From Paenibacillus sabinae T27 (GTDB taxonomy: Bacteria; Bacillota; Bacilli; Paenibacillales; Paenibacillaceae), in NCBI RefSeq assembly GCF_000612505.1, contig NZ_CP004078.1, positions 3,015,252 through 3,079,251 of the forward strand: 64,000 nucleotides of DNA. The letters run 5' to 3'. Made by a program: the position numbers and the translations under genes. Below are positions 44,147 through 52,723 of this stretch, piece after piece (within the stretch, counting starts at the first letter, position 1; the number at the start of each line of letters is the position of its first letter). Under the pieces are notes generated by a model. That model was not told where the DNA came from. It saw nothing but the letters and a program-made list of their open reading frames with translations, and searched no databases.

Positions 44147-44176
44147 ATTATACACCTGTTTCGCTAATTTCGTCAA
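44147..44176 (-). promoter_or_regulatory. Promoter of the pdh operon
   Basis: On the - strand TTGACG, 18 bases, TATAAT, about 60 bases upstream of the pdhA start. Confidence 0.75.
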
Positions 44177-44210
44177 AGAAATACGCGTTTAATTTATAGT
44201 AGCGTAAGTT

Positions 44211-44239
44211 TTGTATGTATAACAGGCAATCAATATTAA
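44211..44239 (+). promoter_or_regulatory. Candidate promoter of the esterase gene
   Basis: TTGTAT, a 17-base spacer, then TATTAA on the + strand, 110 bases upstream of the esterase ATG. Moderate match. Confidence 0.4.
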
Positions 44240-44348
44240 TATAACAGTTTTGACGGTTTTCAAAATGTAAATGATTTTTGCCACAAAAACCATTCTAACG
44301 CATTGCCGGAAGCATTGCAAAATCCGACAGGAAAGGCGGCTATCAGCC

Positions 44349-45080
44349 ATGAATGATTCTGTTTTTCTGAAACGTACAATTGTTAAACATACCCTGTGGA
44401 GCGAAAGTCTGGGGGAGGAACGCAAGCTGCGCGTCTACCTTCCTCCTGGCTATAACGAACTGCTCAGTTATCCCGTCGTCTATTGCCAGGACGGAGAGGA
44501 GTTCTTCAACTTTGGCCGGATCGCGACCATAGCGGGCAGGCTGATTCTCGAGGAAGGCGCCGAGCCGTTCATCATCGTCGGAGTAGAAGTGAACGTGGCC
44601 GTCCGAACCCAGGAATATGCGCCGTTCGGCACCCGGTTCGATCAATATCTGTCATGCTTTGCCGAAGAAATTATCCCCTATATTGAGCAAAATTATCCGG
44701 TTCGCCGCACACCGTCCGAACGGATTGTAGCCGGAGACTCGCTTGGGGGAAGCGTTTCGCTGCATCTTGCCCTCCGCTATCCGGACCTGTTCACCCGCGT
44801 TCTCAGCCTGTCCGGCGCCTTCTATCCCCTTACGCTGGAATGGATCGAGGATGAGACCGACCTCTCGCAGCTTAACATCAACATGGTCGTCGGACTGCAG
44901 GAAAGGGATTATCAGACCGATACGGGTGTCTACGACTTCGTCCAATTGAACCGGGATGCCAGGAAGCTGCTGGAGGAGCGGGGCGCCAAGGTGGATTACC
45001 GTGAAAAAGAAGGACGCCATATCTGGGGCTTCTGGCAAAAAGAACTTCCCGAATCGCTCCTCTATTTCTTAAACGCTTGA
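44349..45080 (+). CDS. Esterase D/enterochelin-esterase-like alpha-beta hydrolase
   Basis: A 243-residue cytosolic hydrolase. The nucleophile elbow is GDSLGGS (~Ser134), with YPVVYCQDGEEFFNFGR near the start (oxyanion region), a likely catalytic Asp in VGLQERDYQTDTGV and His in EGRHIWGFWQ. The fold resembles the putative esterase family (acetyl-xylan esterase-like, EsterD, enterochelin esterase). The frame opens at 44271, but AGGAAAGG precedes the ATG at 44349 (spacing somewhat long, about 13). Divergent from pdhA; substrate unknown. Confidence 0.85.
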   Translation: MNDSVFLKRTIVKHTLWSESLGEERKLRVYLPPGYNELLSYPVVYCQDGEEFFNFGRIATIAGRLILEEGAEPFIIVGVEVNVAVRTQEYAPFGTRFDQYLSCFAEEIIPYIEQNYPVRRTPSERIVAGDSLGGSVSLHLALRYPDLFTRVLSLSGAFYPLTLEWIEDETDLSQLNINMVVGLQERDYQTDTGVYDFVQLNRDARKLLEERGAKVDYREKEGRHIWGFWQKELPESLLYFLNA

Positions 45081-45153
45081 AAAGGGCTTGAACGCCCAAA
45101 TTAGTGAACAACTTCTTACAATTGCTTAATTCAAGCGTGATGTTTGCGCTTTC

Positions 45154-45198
45154 AAAAGAGGGCGAAAGAAAGAGAACCTTAGGCCCTCTTTTCTATTT
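45154..45198. terminator. Bidirectional terminator after the esterase gene
   Basis: The stem AAAAGAGGGC/GCCCTCTTTT with a 19-base loop; + strand reads on into CTATTTT, - strand into TGAAAGC. It serves the esterase gene on the + strand and may serve the tyrosine phosphatase gene ending at 45193. Confidence 0.75.
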
Positions 45199-45663
45199 TG
45201 ACGCCAGATCCTGCTTCAGCTTCTCCAGCAGAACTTCGCAGCCTGCATCTACCAGCTCGTAGACCTCCTCAAAATTCCCGGTAAAATAGGGGTCCGGAAC
45301 CTCCTTATGCTCATCATCCGGCAGCAGATCCATAAAGTACATGAGCTTCGCATCCTCGCCCCCTGGCAGCCTGCGCACATTGGCTCCGTTCGATTTGTCC
45401 ATGCAGACGATGTATTCGAATGTGCCGAAGTCTTCCCCGCTTACTCTCCGGGCAGCCATCCCTTTATAACTGATTCCGTACTGGTCCAGCATCCGTCTTG
45501 TTCCCTCATGCGGCGGTTTTCCGATATGCCAGTCTCCGGTTCCTGCCGAATCCACGGATATTTGTTCCTGAAGTCCTTCCTTGGCGATCTTGTCTCTAAG
45601 TACGGCTTCCGCCATTGGAGAACGGCAAATATTCCCCAGACAGACAAACAGCACATTAAGCAC
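45193..45663 (-). CDS. Low-molecular-weight protein-tyrosine phosphatase
   Basis: A 156-residue enzyme that removes phosphate from tyrosine (or arginine) residues. The P-loop VCLGNICRSPMAEAV (C-x5-R-S) is at residue ~8, and the general acid Asp is in EVPDPYFTGNFEEVY. YfkJ/YwlE-like in size. The start is a GTG with GGGGGAA upstream. No tyrosine or arginine kinase gene is adjacent, so the substrate is open. Confidence 0.93.
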   Translation of the reverse strand: MLNVLFVCLGNICRSPMAEAVLRDKIAKEGLQEQISVDSAGTGDWHIGKPPHEGTRRMLDQYGISYKGMAARRVSGEDFGTFEYIVCMDKSNGANVRRLPGGEDAKLMYFMDLLPDDEHKEVPDPYFTGNFEEVYELVDAGCEVLLEKLKQDLASK

Positions 45664-45834
45664 AACACTTCCCCCTTATTCTCAAGATATCCCTTGCGCT
45701 AATTCCTTGTTTTTGCTGCGCCTGAAGGCGCCTTCCCCATTTTAGCCCGGACGATGGCAATTGTACAACCTGCCGATGTGCTTTATACTAGGTCAGGATT
45801 ACAAATGCTGCTACTTACGGAAGGAGGACCTGCG

Positions 45835-46476
45835 ATGCCAGCGCGCAGATGCGTTATTTTTGCCGGCGGAGAGCTATCCGAACTGTTCTTAAAGGAAATT
45901 GATCACGAAGATTACATTATCGGCGCAGACCGAGGTGCGCTGTTTCTCATTAATCATGGCGTCATTCCCGACATTGCCGTAGGCGATTTCGATTCCATTA
46001 AGCCGGACGAGTTCAAATTAATTGAAGAAAAGTGTCCGAAGGTGATTGCCTGCGATCCCGTTGACAAGGACTTGACCGACAGCGAGCTTGCCCTCGATCT
46101 GGCGATAGAGACACAACCTGAAGAAATTCTGCTCTTTGGTGTTACCGGAACCCGTCTCGATCATACACTGGCCGGCATTCAGATGATGGCCCGGGCGCTT
46201 CAGCGGCAGATCCGCTGCTCGGTGATGGATCTCACCAATTATGTGACGATCACCGGCTCTCAAGCCCTCGTTCAGGAACGCGGGTATACCTATGTCTCGC
46301 TGCTGCCCGTTACTCCGGAAGTCACAGGGATTACACTGCAGGGATTCCAGTACCCGTTAACTGATGCCACGCTAAAGCTGGGACAATCACTGGGGATAAG
46401 CAACCGGCTGACCTCGCCGACAGGAACCGTAACCATCCAGAGTGGTCTTCTCTTGATTATTCAGAGTAAGGATTGA
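45835..46476 (+). CDS. thiN: Thiamine diphosphokinase
   Basis: Transfers diphosphate from ATP to thiamine, giving thiamine diphosphate. Landmarks: IGADRGALFLINHGVIPDIA, VGDFDSIKPDE, DPVDKDLTDSELALDLA and VTGTRLDHTLAG, with a C-terminal beta-sandwich thiamine-binding part (LTSPTGTVTIQSG). The frame opens at 45754, but GGAAGGAGG sits seven bases before the ATG at 45835 and gives 213 residues, the usual length. No TPP riboswitch is visible upstream. Followed by a strong terminator. Confidence 0.93.
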   Translation: MPARRCVIFAGGELSELFLKEIDHEDYIIGADRGALFLINHGVIPDIAVGDFDSIKPDEFKLIEEKCPKVIACDPVDKDLTDSELALDLAIETQPEEILLFGVTGTRLDHTLAGIQMMARALQRQIRCSVMDLTNYVTITGSQALVQERGYTYVSLLPVTPEVTGITLQGFQYPLTDATLKLGQSLGISNRLTSPTGTVTIQSGLLLIIQSKD

Positions 46477-46529
46477 AGGTAAAAACAGCTCAAATTTAAG
46501 ACATCTTTGTAACTTTGCGATCTTTTTTG

Positions 46530-46574
46530 AAAAGGCGGATTCCCTTGATCCATAAGGGTTTATCCGTCTTTTTT
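46530..46574 (+). terminator. Terminator of thiN
   Basis: The stem AAAGGCGGAT/ATCCGTCTTT with an inner CCCTT/AAGGG hairpin and a T6 run on the + strand. Confidence 0.85.
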
Positions 46575-46766
46575 CATTTGTGCATCTATGCAAAAATTAA
46601 TTTTTTGTAACTTTTAATCTACTTTTAATAAAACGCATACATCCCTTGACTGACAAAGGTTTGCGTCGTCACCACCAAATTTTAGGGTGTTTCAGACCTG
46701 TTATACTACTTTCAGGCCAAGGCAATTGCTTGGACAAATATCATACATCTTTGGAGGTTCTACAAC

Positions 46767-47270
46767 ATGAGAAAAACCACTTTCATTCATAAAGTCGTCG
46801 TTGCGGGAATCTGCACGGCGATCGGCTTTGGCGGTATCATGGCAAGCGGTGAAGCAACTCCTAGCGCGCAAGCGGCGTCGGCTGCATCGACAGGCTCGAA
46901 TATTGTAGGCTTCGGCAAAAACTTTTTGGGAGTACCTTATAGATTCGGCGCCTCGACTTCGACAACCCGTAACTTCGACTGCTCTTCCTTTACCAAATAT
47001 ATTTTCAAAAGATACGGCGTGAATCTGCCCCGTACCTCGGTGGCTCAATCCAAGGTAGGCAGAGCGGTATCCAAATCCAACCTGCGTGCCGGCGATCTTG
47101 TATTCTTCTCCAGTGGCGCCCGCGCCAACGGCCGTAATGTCACTCATGTAGCGGTTTATGCCGGTAACGGAAAAATCCTGCATACGTACGGCTCTCCGGG
47201 GGTTACGGTTTCCAACCTGAACTCGGGCAACTGGAAAAGAACGTATCTGAAGGCACGCCGCGTACTGTAA
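46767..47270 (+). CDS. Secreted NlpC/P60 peptidoglycan endopeptidase
   Basis: A 167-residue exported cysteine peptidase that cuts the peptide stems of peptidoglycan. Signal peptide (VVVAGICTAIGFGGIMASG, probable cleavage at AQA-AS), then one NlpC/P60 domain with catalytic Cys in NFDCSSFTKYIF, His in VTHVAVYAGNG and a third His in KILHTY. There is no separate wall-binding (LysM/SH3) domain. TTGGAGG precedes the ATG. Upstream, TATACT at 46702-46707 may be a -10 element with only a weak -35. Confidence 0.93.
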   Translation: MRKTTFIHKVVVAGICTAIGFGGIMASGEATPSAQAASAASTGSNIVGFGKNFLGVPYRFGASTSTTRNFDCSSFTKYIFKRYGVNLPRTSVAQSKVGRAVSKSNLRAGDLVFFSSGARANGRNVTHVAVYAGNGKILHTYGSPGVTVSNLNSGNWKRTYLKARRVL

Positions 47271-47302
47271 CTCTCTAAGCACCGGCTGTATTACAACCGG
47301 AC

Positions 47303-48046
47303 TTATACTAATGGCGCCATTTCTGGCGCCTTGACTACATAACCAACGCCGCGAACCGTATGGATCAGCTTCTGCCGGTACCCTTTATCAACCTTTAACC
47401 TCAGATGGCGGATGTAGACATCCACCACATTGGTACTGGCTTGAAAATGGTATCCCCATACATGGCGCAAAATATCATCACGCGAGCAAATCTCGCCCAT
47501 GTTGGCGGACAGATAGTACAGCAGCGCGAATTCTTTCGGGGTGAGCATCAAATCCCGGCCCTCACGGACGGCCCGCCTCCGGGACGGCTCCAGCACGAGG
47601 TCGCCGATCTTTAGCCTGCGGCCGGTTCGCCGCCGGAGCGTCAGCGCCAGCAGGTTCTCGATCCGGCATCTCAGCTCGCCGGCGTGAAGCGGATAGGACA
47701 TATAATCGTTGGCCCCCGCCTTGAACGCGGACACCGCCGCATCTCCGCCCCGCGAGGCGGAAATGGCCAGAACCGGGAAGCTTTTGCCGTTCTCCCGGGC
47801 TTCCGCCACCGCCTCCCAGCCTTCCCATGGACCGCCGTCCGGTATTTCCGCAACGAGCATTGCGGTATCCCACTGCGACAATTGGTCCCGCAGGCCCTCT
47901 AGGCCAGGGCTTTCTTCTACCGTCAGACCGATATCCCGGAGTATGCGGCCGACTGCGGCCCGCCCGCTCTCCTGCTCATCCCGACCGCCGGGCAGAATCC
48001 GGTCCTCCTTCCCTTCAGGGAAGAACCAAACTATTGTTTCATCCAC
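47303..48046 (-). CDS. OmpR-like regulator with a degenerate receiver domain
   Basis: A 247-residue protein. The C-terminal winged helix is intact (LMLTPKEFALLYYLSANMGE, VVDVYIRHLRLKVDKGYRQ, IHTVRGVGYVV). The N-terminal domain has the receiver layout but not its chemistry: at the phospho-site the sequence reads MLVAEIPDGGP (Ala-Glu instead of Asp), and at the conserved Lys it reads NDYMSYPLHAGEL (Tyr instead of Lys). The acidic pair near the N-terminus is also altered (VWFFPEGKED). A GTG at 48046 with GGAGG six bases upstream is the likely start rather than the frame opening at 48094. No histidine kinase gene is adjacent. Confidence 0.85.
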   Translation of the reverse strand: MDETIVWFFPEGKEDRILPGGRDEQESGRAAVGRILRDIGLTVEESPGLEGLRDQLSQWDTAMLVAEIPDGGPWEGWEAVAEARENGKSFPVLAISASRGGDAAVSAFKAGANDYMSYPLHAGELRCRIENLLALTLRRRTGRRLKIGDLVLEPSRRRAVREGRDLMLTPKEFALLYYLSANMGEICSRDDILRHVWGYHFQASTNVVDVYIRHLRLKVDKGYRQKLIHTVRGVGYVVKAPEMAPLV

Positions 48047-48117
48047 GGAAATCCTCCATATCCGCCGGCTGCACGAGCAGCGGACCCGGCGCACGCTGTA
48101 TACCGTCTAGATTTCCC

Positions 48118-48156
48118 AAAAAAACAACGGCCATTCCAAATGCGGATGGCCGTTGT
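48118..48156 (-). terminator. Terminator of the ThiF/MoeB-type gene
   Basis: The stem ACAACGGCCAT/ATGGCCGTTGT, loop TCCAAATGCGG, is followed by seven T on the - strand, 31 bases after the stop. Confidence 0.9.
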
Positions 48157-48187
48157 CTTTATAGATCAGTCTTGATGTATTAAACTT

Positions 48188-49255
48188 TTATCCAAAATAG
48201 CGGTGATAAACGCTCCTCGCCGCCGAAATATCGTTCGTTCCGTGTACGAGCGCCCGGCCGTCTGCAAACACGACGACCCGGTAATCTCCGTCGTTGAACG
48301 AGACAAGGTATGGATTGCTCTCCACCTTGCCGAGTCCGAGTCTCGACAGCCTGCTCGCAGTGTCCGGAAGCGACAGCGAGCTGCGAACCGCCGGACGGAT
48401 CTGCACCGTGTTCCGCCCGCAGAGCACATCGCTGCGCTCCGTGTTCGCTGCGGACAGGTACGGATACACCGGCTCGCTACCGCATGACGGGCAGTGCGCC
48501 TTGCGGGCGGCCCCCACACCGATTTCCTGATATTCGTTGTTCCAGATGTCAAATGTCATCAGCTTCCCGCGCAGCTGGTTCTTCCGCCCTCCGAGCAGCT
48601 TGAGCGCCTCGGCCGTTGCGTTTGAAGTCACCATCTGCACAGCCTGGGGCAGGATACCCGCCGTGTCGCAGGTATCCCCGCCCAGCGGAACGGTGCCGAG
48701 CAGACAGTTCAAACAGGGAGTCTCGCCCGGAATGAACGTATAGGTAACCCCGTAGCTTGCCACGCATGCGCCGTAAATCCAAGGAATACCGTGCTTCTGC
48801 GCAATATCATTCAGAATGAGCCGGGTATCGAAGTTATCCGTCCCGTCCATGATAAGGTCAATTCCCGGTACGAGCGCCTCCAATTCTTCCGCGCGCACGT
48901 CCAGGATGTGGCTTTCCACCGTGACTTCCGAATTGATCGCCGTAAGCCTCGCTTTGGCGGCCGCCGCTTTCGGCATGCGGTTCTCGGCGTCCTCCTCCGT
49001 ATACAGCTGCTGACGCTGCAAGTTGCTCCACTCCACATAGTCCCGGTCGGCAATGACAACTCGTCCGACCCCGCAGCGGACCAGCGTCTCGGCGATGCCG
49101 GTACCCAGCGCCCCCGCTCCGACGACAAGCACGCTCGATTGGCCTATTCTTCGCTGGCCTTCCTCGCCGAACGGGCCAAACCGCACCTGACGCGAATAGC
49201 GCCCGTCTCTTCCAGCTGCGGAAGCCGTCATCTCTATCTCCTGATTTCTTTCCAT
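48188..49255 (-). CDS. ThiF/MoeB-family sulfur-carrier adenylyltransferase
   Basis: An E1-like enzyme that adenylates the C-terminus of a small sulfur carrier (ThiS or MoaD). 355 residues: RYSRQVRFGPFGEEGQ, nucleotide motif VLVVGAGALGTGIAETL, DRDYVEWSNLQRQQLY, and catalytic Cys in GGDTCDTAGIL; two Cys pairs (CLNC, CPSC) bind zinc. The C-terminal ~75 residues (from VLCGRNTVQIRP to AARSVYHRYFG) form the extension found in Bacillales ThiF/MoeB proteins. Neither thiS/thiG nor moaD/moaE is adjacent, so the thiamine or molybdopterin role cannot be settled; moeA and mobB are on the far side of the window. GGGG precedes the ATG. Confidence 0.9.
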   Translation of the reverse strand: MERNQEIEMTASAAGRDGRYSRQVRFGPFGEEGQRRIGQSSVLVVGAGALGTGIAETLVRCGVGRVVIADRDYVEWSNLQRQQLYTEEDAENRMPKAAAAKARLTAINSEVTVESHILDVRAEELEALVPGIDLIMDGTDNFDTRLILNDIAQKHGIPWIYGACVASYGVTYTFIPGETPCLNCLLGTVPLGGDTCDTAGILPQAVQMVTSNATAEALKLLGGRKNQLRGKLMTFDIWNNEYQEIGVGAARKAHCPSCGSEPVYPYLSAANTERSDVLCGRNTVQIRPAVRSSLSLPDTASRLSRLGLGKVESNPYLVSFNDGDYRVVVFADGRALVHGTNDISAARSVYHRYFG

Positions 49256-49280
49256 GCGGAAGAACCCCCTTCATGTTCAA

Positions 49281-49322
49281 AAGTCCGGGAATACGGCTTC
49301 TTAACCGCCGTCTCCCGGACTT
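49281..49322. terminator. Hairpin between the ABC-F and ThiF/MoeB genes
   Basis: The stem AAGTCCGGGA/CCCGGACTT with an inner ACGGC/GCCGT hairpin. On the - strand TTTTGAAC follows, so it may end ABC-F transcripts; the U-run is short. Confidence 0.55.
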
Positions 49323-49423
49323 ATCTTTATTAATCTTGAGTCTGAGCCATCTGCGACGCTTGGTTAACTCCAAAGTCGCTTCCGGCACCTATTAGCCAGT
49401 ATAACCGGCTAATTCCGGTGGCG

Positions 49424-50977
49424 CTATACGGATTGTGTCGACCACTGCTCGACGTTCCATGTTTTGGTCACCCAATCTTCATAGAAGTCGGGTTCGTGGG
49501 ATACGAGCAGCACGGTGCCCTTGAATTCCTTGAGCGCCCGCTTCAGCTCTTCCTTGGCCACGACGTCCAAATGGTTCGTCGGTTCGTCGAACAGGATCCA
49601 GTTGCTCTCGCGCATCATCAGCTTGCACAGCCGCACTTTCGCCTGCTCTCCGCCGCTCAGCATGTTCAGCGGACGGGTAATATGCTCGTTCTTCAAGCCG
49701 CAGCGCGCCAGATGCGCCCGCACTTCATGCTGGTTCAGGCTCGAGAATTCATTCCAGACATCGTCGATCGGCGTAAGGTTCCCGGCCTTAACCTCTTGCT
49801 GGAAGTAGGCGGGATTCAGGAAGTCGCCCAGGTAGGTCTTGCCGCTAATCGGCGGAATGACGCCGAGAATCGTCTTCAGCAGCGTCGATTTGCCGACACC
49901 GTTGCAGCCGACGATGGCGATCTTCTCGCCGCGCTCGATCGTCATGTTCAGCTTCGGCAGCAATGGACGGTCGTAGCCGATTTCGAAGTCGATGCCCTCA
50001 AACACCGTCTTGCCGCTCGCCCGGCTCTCCTTGAAGTTAAACGTCGGCTTGGCGGCTTCCTCCGGCTTGTCGATCCGTTCAAGGCGCTCAAGCTGCTTCT
50101 CCCGGCTCTTCGCCCGTCCAGACGTCGAGTAGCGAGCCTTATTGCGCTGGATGAAGTCTTCCTGCTTCTTGATAAATTCCTGCTGCTTCTCATACGCATC
50201 GATATGCTGCGTCTTGTTGATGTAAGCCATGTCCAGGAACTTCTCGTAGTTAGCCGTATAGCGCGTCAGCTTCGCAAATTCCAGATGGTAGACGACATCC
50301 ACGACCTTGTTCATGAACTCCGTATCATGGGAAATCAGCATGAACGCATACGGATACTGCTTCAAATAGTTGGTCAGCCAATCGATATGCTCCACATCGA
50401 GATAGTTGGTCGGCTCGTCGAGCAGCAGCACGTTCGGCTTTTCCAGCAGCAGCTTGGCCAGCAGCACCTTGGTCCGCTGTCCGCCGCTCAGAGCGGCCAC
50501 ATCCCGGTCCAGACCGATTGCGGACAGTCCGAGCCCGTTGGCCATCTCCTCCACCTTGACGTCGATCAGGTAAAAGTCCCCGATGTCCAGCTGCTCCTGG
50601 ATTTCGCCCATCTGCTCCAGCAAAAGCTCCAATTCTTCCGGCGAGGCTTCGGCCATTTTCTCGGTGATGCCCATCATTTCCTGCTCAAGCTCAAGCAGGG
50701 GCAAAAAAGCGTCCTTCAGCACATCGCGCACCGTCTTGCCCGGCGTAAGCACCGTATGCTGGTCCAGGTAGCCGTAGCGGACTCTTGGCGTCCACTCCAC
50801 CTTGCCGCCGTCCTTCAGCAGTTTTCCCGTCAAAATATTCATCAGCGTCGACTTGCCGACGCCGTTTGCTCCAACAAGCCCGACATGCTCTCCGGCGAGG
50901 AGACGGAACGATACGTTCTTAAACAGCTGACGGTCCCCGAAATTGTGGGAAACGTCTTCTACAGTAAGTAAACTCAT
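49424..50977 (-). CDS. ABC-F family ATPase
   Basis: A 517-residue soluble protein with two ABC cassettes and no membrane part: Walker A GANGVGKST and GCNGVGKST, signatures LSGGQRTKVLLAK and LSGGEQAKVRLCK, Walker B LLLDEPTNYLD and ILFDEPTNHLD, plus the charged inter-domain linker (~245-300, QEFIKKQEDFIQRNKARYS). ABC-F proteins act on ribosomes, some giving antibiotic resistance, others helping translation. Length resembles YfmM-like members; I see nothing pointing to a resistance subtype. GGAGA precedes the ATG. Confidence 0.93.
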   Translation of the reverse strand: MSLLTVEDVSHNFGDRQLFKNVSFRLLAGEHVGLVGANGVGKSTLMNILTGKLLKDGGKVEWTPRVRYGYLDQHTVLTPGKTVRDVLKDAFLPLLELEQEMMGITEKMAEASPEELELLLEQMGEIQEQLDIGDFYLIDVKVEEMANGLGLSAIGLDRDVAALSGGQRTKVLLAKLLLEKPNVLLLDEPTNYLDVEHIDWLTNYLKQYPYAFMLISHDTEFMNKVVDVVYHLEFAKLTRYTANYEKFLDMAYINKTQHIDAYEKQQEFIKKQEDFIQRNKARYSTSGRAKSREKQLERLERIDKPEEAAKPTFNFKESRASGKTVFEGIDFEIGYDRPLLPKLNMTIERGEKIAIVGCNGVGKSTLLKTILGVIPPISGKTYLGDFLNPAYFQQEVKAGNLTPIDDVWNEFSSLNQHEVRAHLARCGLKNEHITRPLNMLSGGEQAKVRLCKLMMRESNWILFDEPTNHLDVVAKEELKRALKEFKGTVLLVSHEPDFYEDWVTKTWNVEQWSTQSV

Positions 50978-51088
50978 AAATTCTCCGCAAGCTCCTATCT
51001 ATATTTAAAATCATGGATATTCAGCAGGTTATACAATGATTTATTTTAGCATAAAGAGCCTGCTTTCAGAAATAAAAAAGTTTACATT

Positions 51089-52588
51089 TCATCTTTTTTT
51101 CCGCTGTAAAAAGCTTCCCTTATTCCGCCCGCCACCCTTTTCCAGGATACTAACGAACAAATTCTTCAGGACCGGTTCCATCTCCCCTCCGGTTGCAAAA
51201 GGCTCGGGCTGACAGGGAAGGGTGTACACTTCCTTGCTGCCCAGCGTCCGTCTCAGCAGCTCTGCGGCCTGGCTGCCGGCCAGCGGGAGGGCAATCTTCC
51301 AGCCGCCGGCCGGCTGGTAGCCGCAGCGGCGCAGCCGCACTAGCGTCTCCTCCATGCGCCAATCCGCCCCCGAAGCGATCAGCATGGGAATGTCGCCTTG
51401 GGAAAACCGCTCGGCTGCCCCCTCATACGCCCCAGTGCCCATATCGATGACAATGTAACGGTAGCGGCCCGCCAAATCCGCAAGGCTACCGCTCCCGGGA
51501 CGCTTCCAGCAATCAAAGCCGTTAACCTCAAGAGGACCGTCTGCTCCTTCTGATGGAGCCCGCCGCCCGGCGGCTTCGGCCAAAGCGCCGATCCGCTCGT
51601 AAACGGGCGATTCCGGCGCGTAATCGACCCAGGCCGTCCTCCCGTAGCGGCTGAGGAACCTTGCAGCAGCCAGCGAAGCATGCGTCGTCCCGAGTCCTGA
51701 TGCCGTGCCCATCATCGTTACGATGCTGGTCTTGCCCTGCGGAAGAATGCGTTCGACGAGCGGCTCGTTCTTTCGCTCCCCGGCGGAACGGTCCGGCTTC
51801 ACTCCTTCCAGAATCCGAAGCACCTCAGCAGCGCTTTCGTACCGGTCCTCCGGCCTCGGCCGGAGCAGCCTCCGCAGTACGGGAATGAGCGGCTCCGGGA
51901 CACGGCCTTCCAGCCGCCGCTCCATACCGGCGGACCATCCACTGGTTTGCCCGCCTGTGGCGAGGTACAGCAGCAGGGCGCCCAAACCGTACAGATCGGA
52001 CCTGTGATCACTCTGGCCGCTTCCATACTGCTCCGGCGCGGCGAATCCCACCGTTCCCAGCTTGACCGTATCCTCGCCTGCGTCCATCCTGTGCCTGCGG
52101 GCGATCCCGAAATCAATCAGCATGAGCTCGTTGTCCGGAGTCAGCATAATATTCGAGGGCTTCAAGTCGCGGTAGACGATCGGCGGGCGGTGCTGGTGAA
52201 GATACTGCAGCACTTCCAGCAGCTGCTCTGCGAACAAGAGCAGCGTATCGCCCGGGATTACACCGCCTCGTGCCTCCATATACCGGTCCAGTGTCAACCC
52301 TTCGATAAAGTCCATAACAAGATAGGAATAGTCGTCTTCATCCGGTGGAATGAAATCGGCAACCCTTGGAAGCCGCCGGTGATTTAGAGCGATGAGCAGC
52401 TCCGCCTCGGCCTGCACGGTCCCGTAAAGATCCTCCGTCACGCATTCTTTAATGGCCCACCGCTTGCCGGGCAGCCGCAAATCCTCGCCCAGATGCACAT
52501 GGCTGCTTCCCCCCGAGCCAACGAGACCGGCTACCAAGTACCGGTCTCCCAGAATTTGTCCCCGTATAAGTTTCGATGGATAACGCAT
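51089..52588 (-). CDS. Ser/Thr protein kinase fused to a degenerate ParA/MinD-like domain
   Basis: A 499-residue cytosolic protein. The kinase domain covers ~10-255: glycine loop LVGSGGSSHVHLG, Lys in RWAIKE, catalytic VYRDLKPSNIML, LIDFGIARR, and GTVGFAAPEQY. There is no transmembrane segment and no PASTA repeat. The C-terminal ~215 residues start TSIVTMMGTASGLGTTHA, placed like the KGGVGKT loop of ParA/MinD proteins but lacking both lysines, followed by AAARFLSRYGRTAWVDYAPE and YIVIDMGTGAYEGAAERF. The ATG at 52588 follows GGGAGG by eight bases; an earlier ATG at 52618 touches the repeat at 52620. Confidence 0.88.
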   Translation of the reverse strand: MRYPSKLIRGQILGDRYLVAGLVGSGGSSHVHLGEDLRLPGKRWAIKECVTEDLYGTVQAEAELLIALNHRRLPRVADFIPPDEDDYSYLVMDFIEGLTLDRYMEARGGVIPGDTLLLFAEQLLEVLQYLHQHRPPIVYRDLKPSNIMLTPDNELMLIDFGIARRHRMDAGEDTVKLGTVGFAAPEQYGSGQSDHRSDLYGLGALLLYLATGGQTSGWSAGMERRLEGRVPEPLIPVLRRLLRPRPEDRYESAAEVLRILEGVKPDRSAGERKNEPLVERILPQGKTSIVTMMGTASGLGTTHASLAAARFLSRYGRTAWVDYAPESPVYERIGALAEAAGRRAPSEGADGPLEVNGFDCWKRPGSGSLADLAGRYRYIVIDMGTGAYEGAAERFSQGDIPMLIASGADWRMEETLVRLRRCGYQPAGGWKIALPLAGSQAAELLRRTLGSKEVYTLPCQPEPFATGGEMEPVLKNLFVSILEKGGGRNKGSFLQRKKR

Positions 52589-52619
52589 TTCCTTTCCCTC
52601 CCGATAGCTTTTTTCCATG

Positions 52620-52723
52620 CAAGAAGAAACGGCTTCGCCGTCCTCTGAAAGAGGAAGGCATCCGTTTCTCGTAAAAATATCAGGTTAAGGATAAGCGCGA
52701 AGCTTATACTTTCTGAATATTGC
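52620..52723 (-). repeat. Structured intergenic repeat, copy B
   Basis: A ~104-bp second copy of the element at 2318-2418, in the same orientation. Paired regions: GAAACGG with CCGTTTC enclosing CCTCT-gaa-AGAGG, then ATAAGC-gcgaa-GCTTAT, flanked by AATATCAG and CTGAATATT. The inner stems differ in sequence from copy A but still pair. It follows directly on the T-run of the terminator at 52724-52783 and lies immediately upstream of the kinase gene, so it may also form that gene's leader. Confidence 0.72.

Noticed and set aside
44085..44348. Possible riboswitch or attenuator in front of pdhA
   Set aside because: The region is explained by two divergent promoters; no stable stem with a U-run was found.
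46580..46766. Possible c-di-AMP (ydaO-type) riboswitch before the NlpC/P60 gene
   Set aside because: Such riboswitches often precede wall hydrolase genes in this group, but none of the conserved blocks could be found.
49418..50971. A 517-codon + strand frame covering the ABC-F gene
   Set aside because: Same length as the real gene on the other strand because stops are rare in the mirrored frame; no ribosome site or domain.
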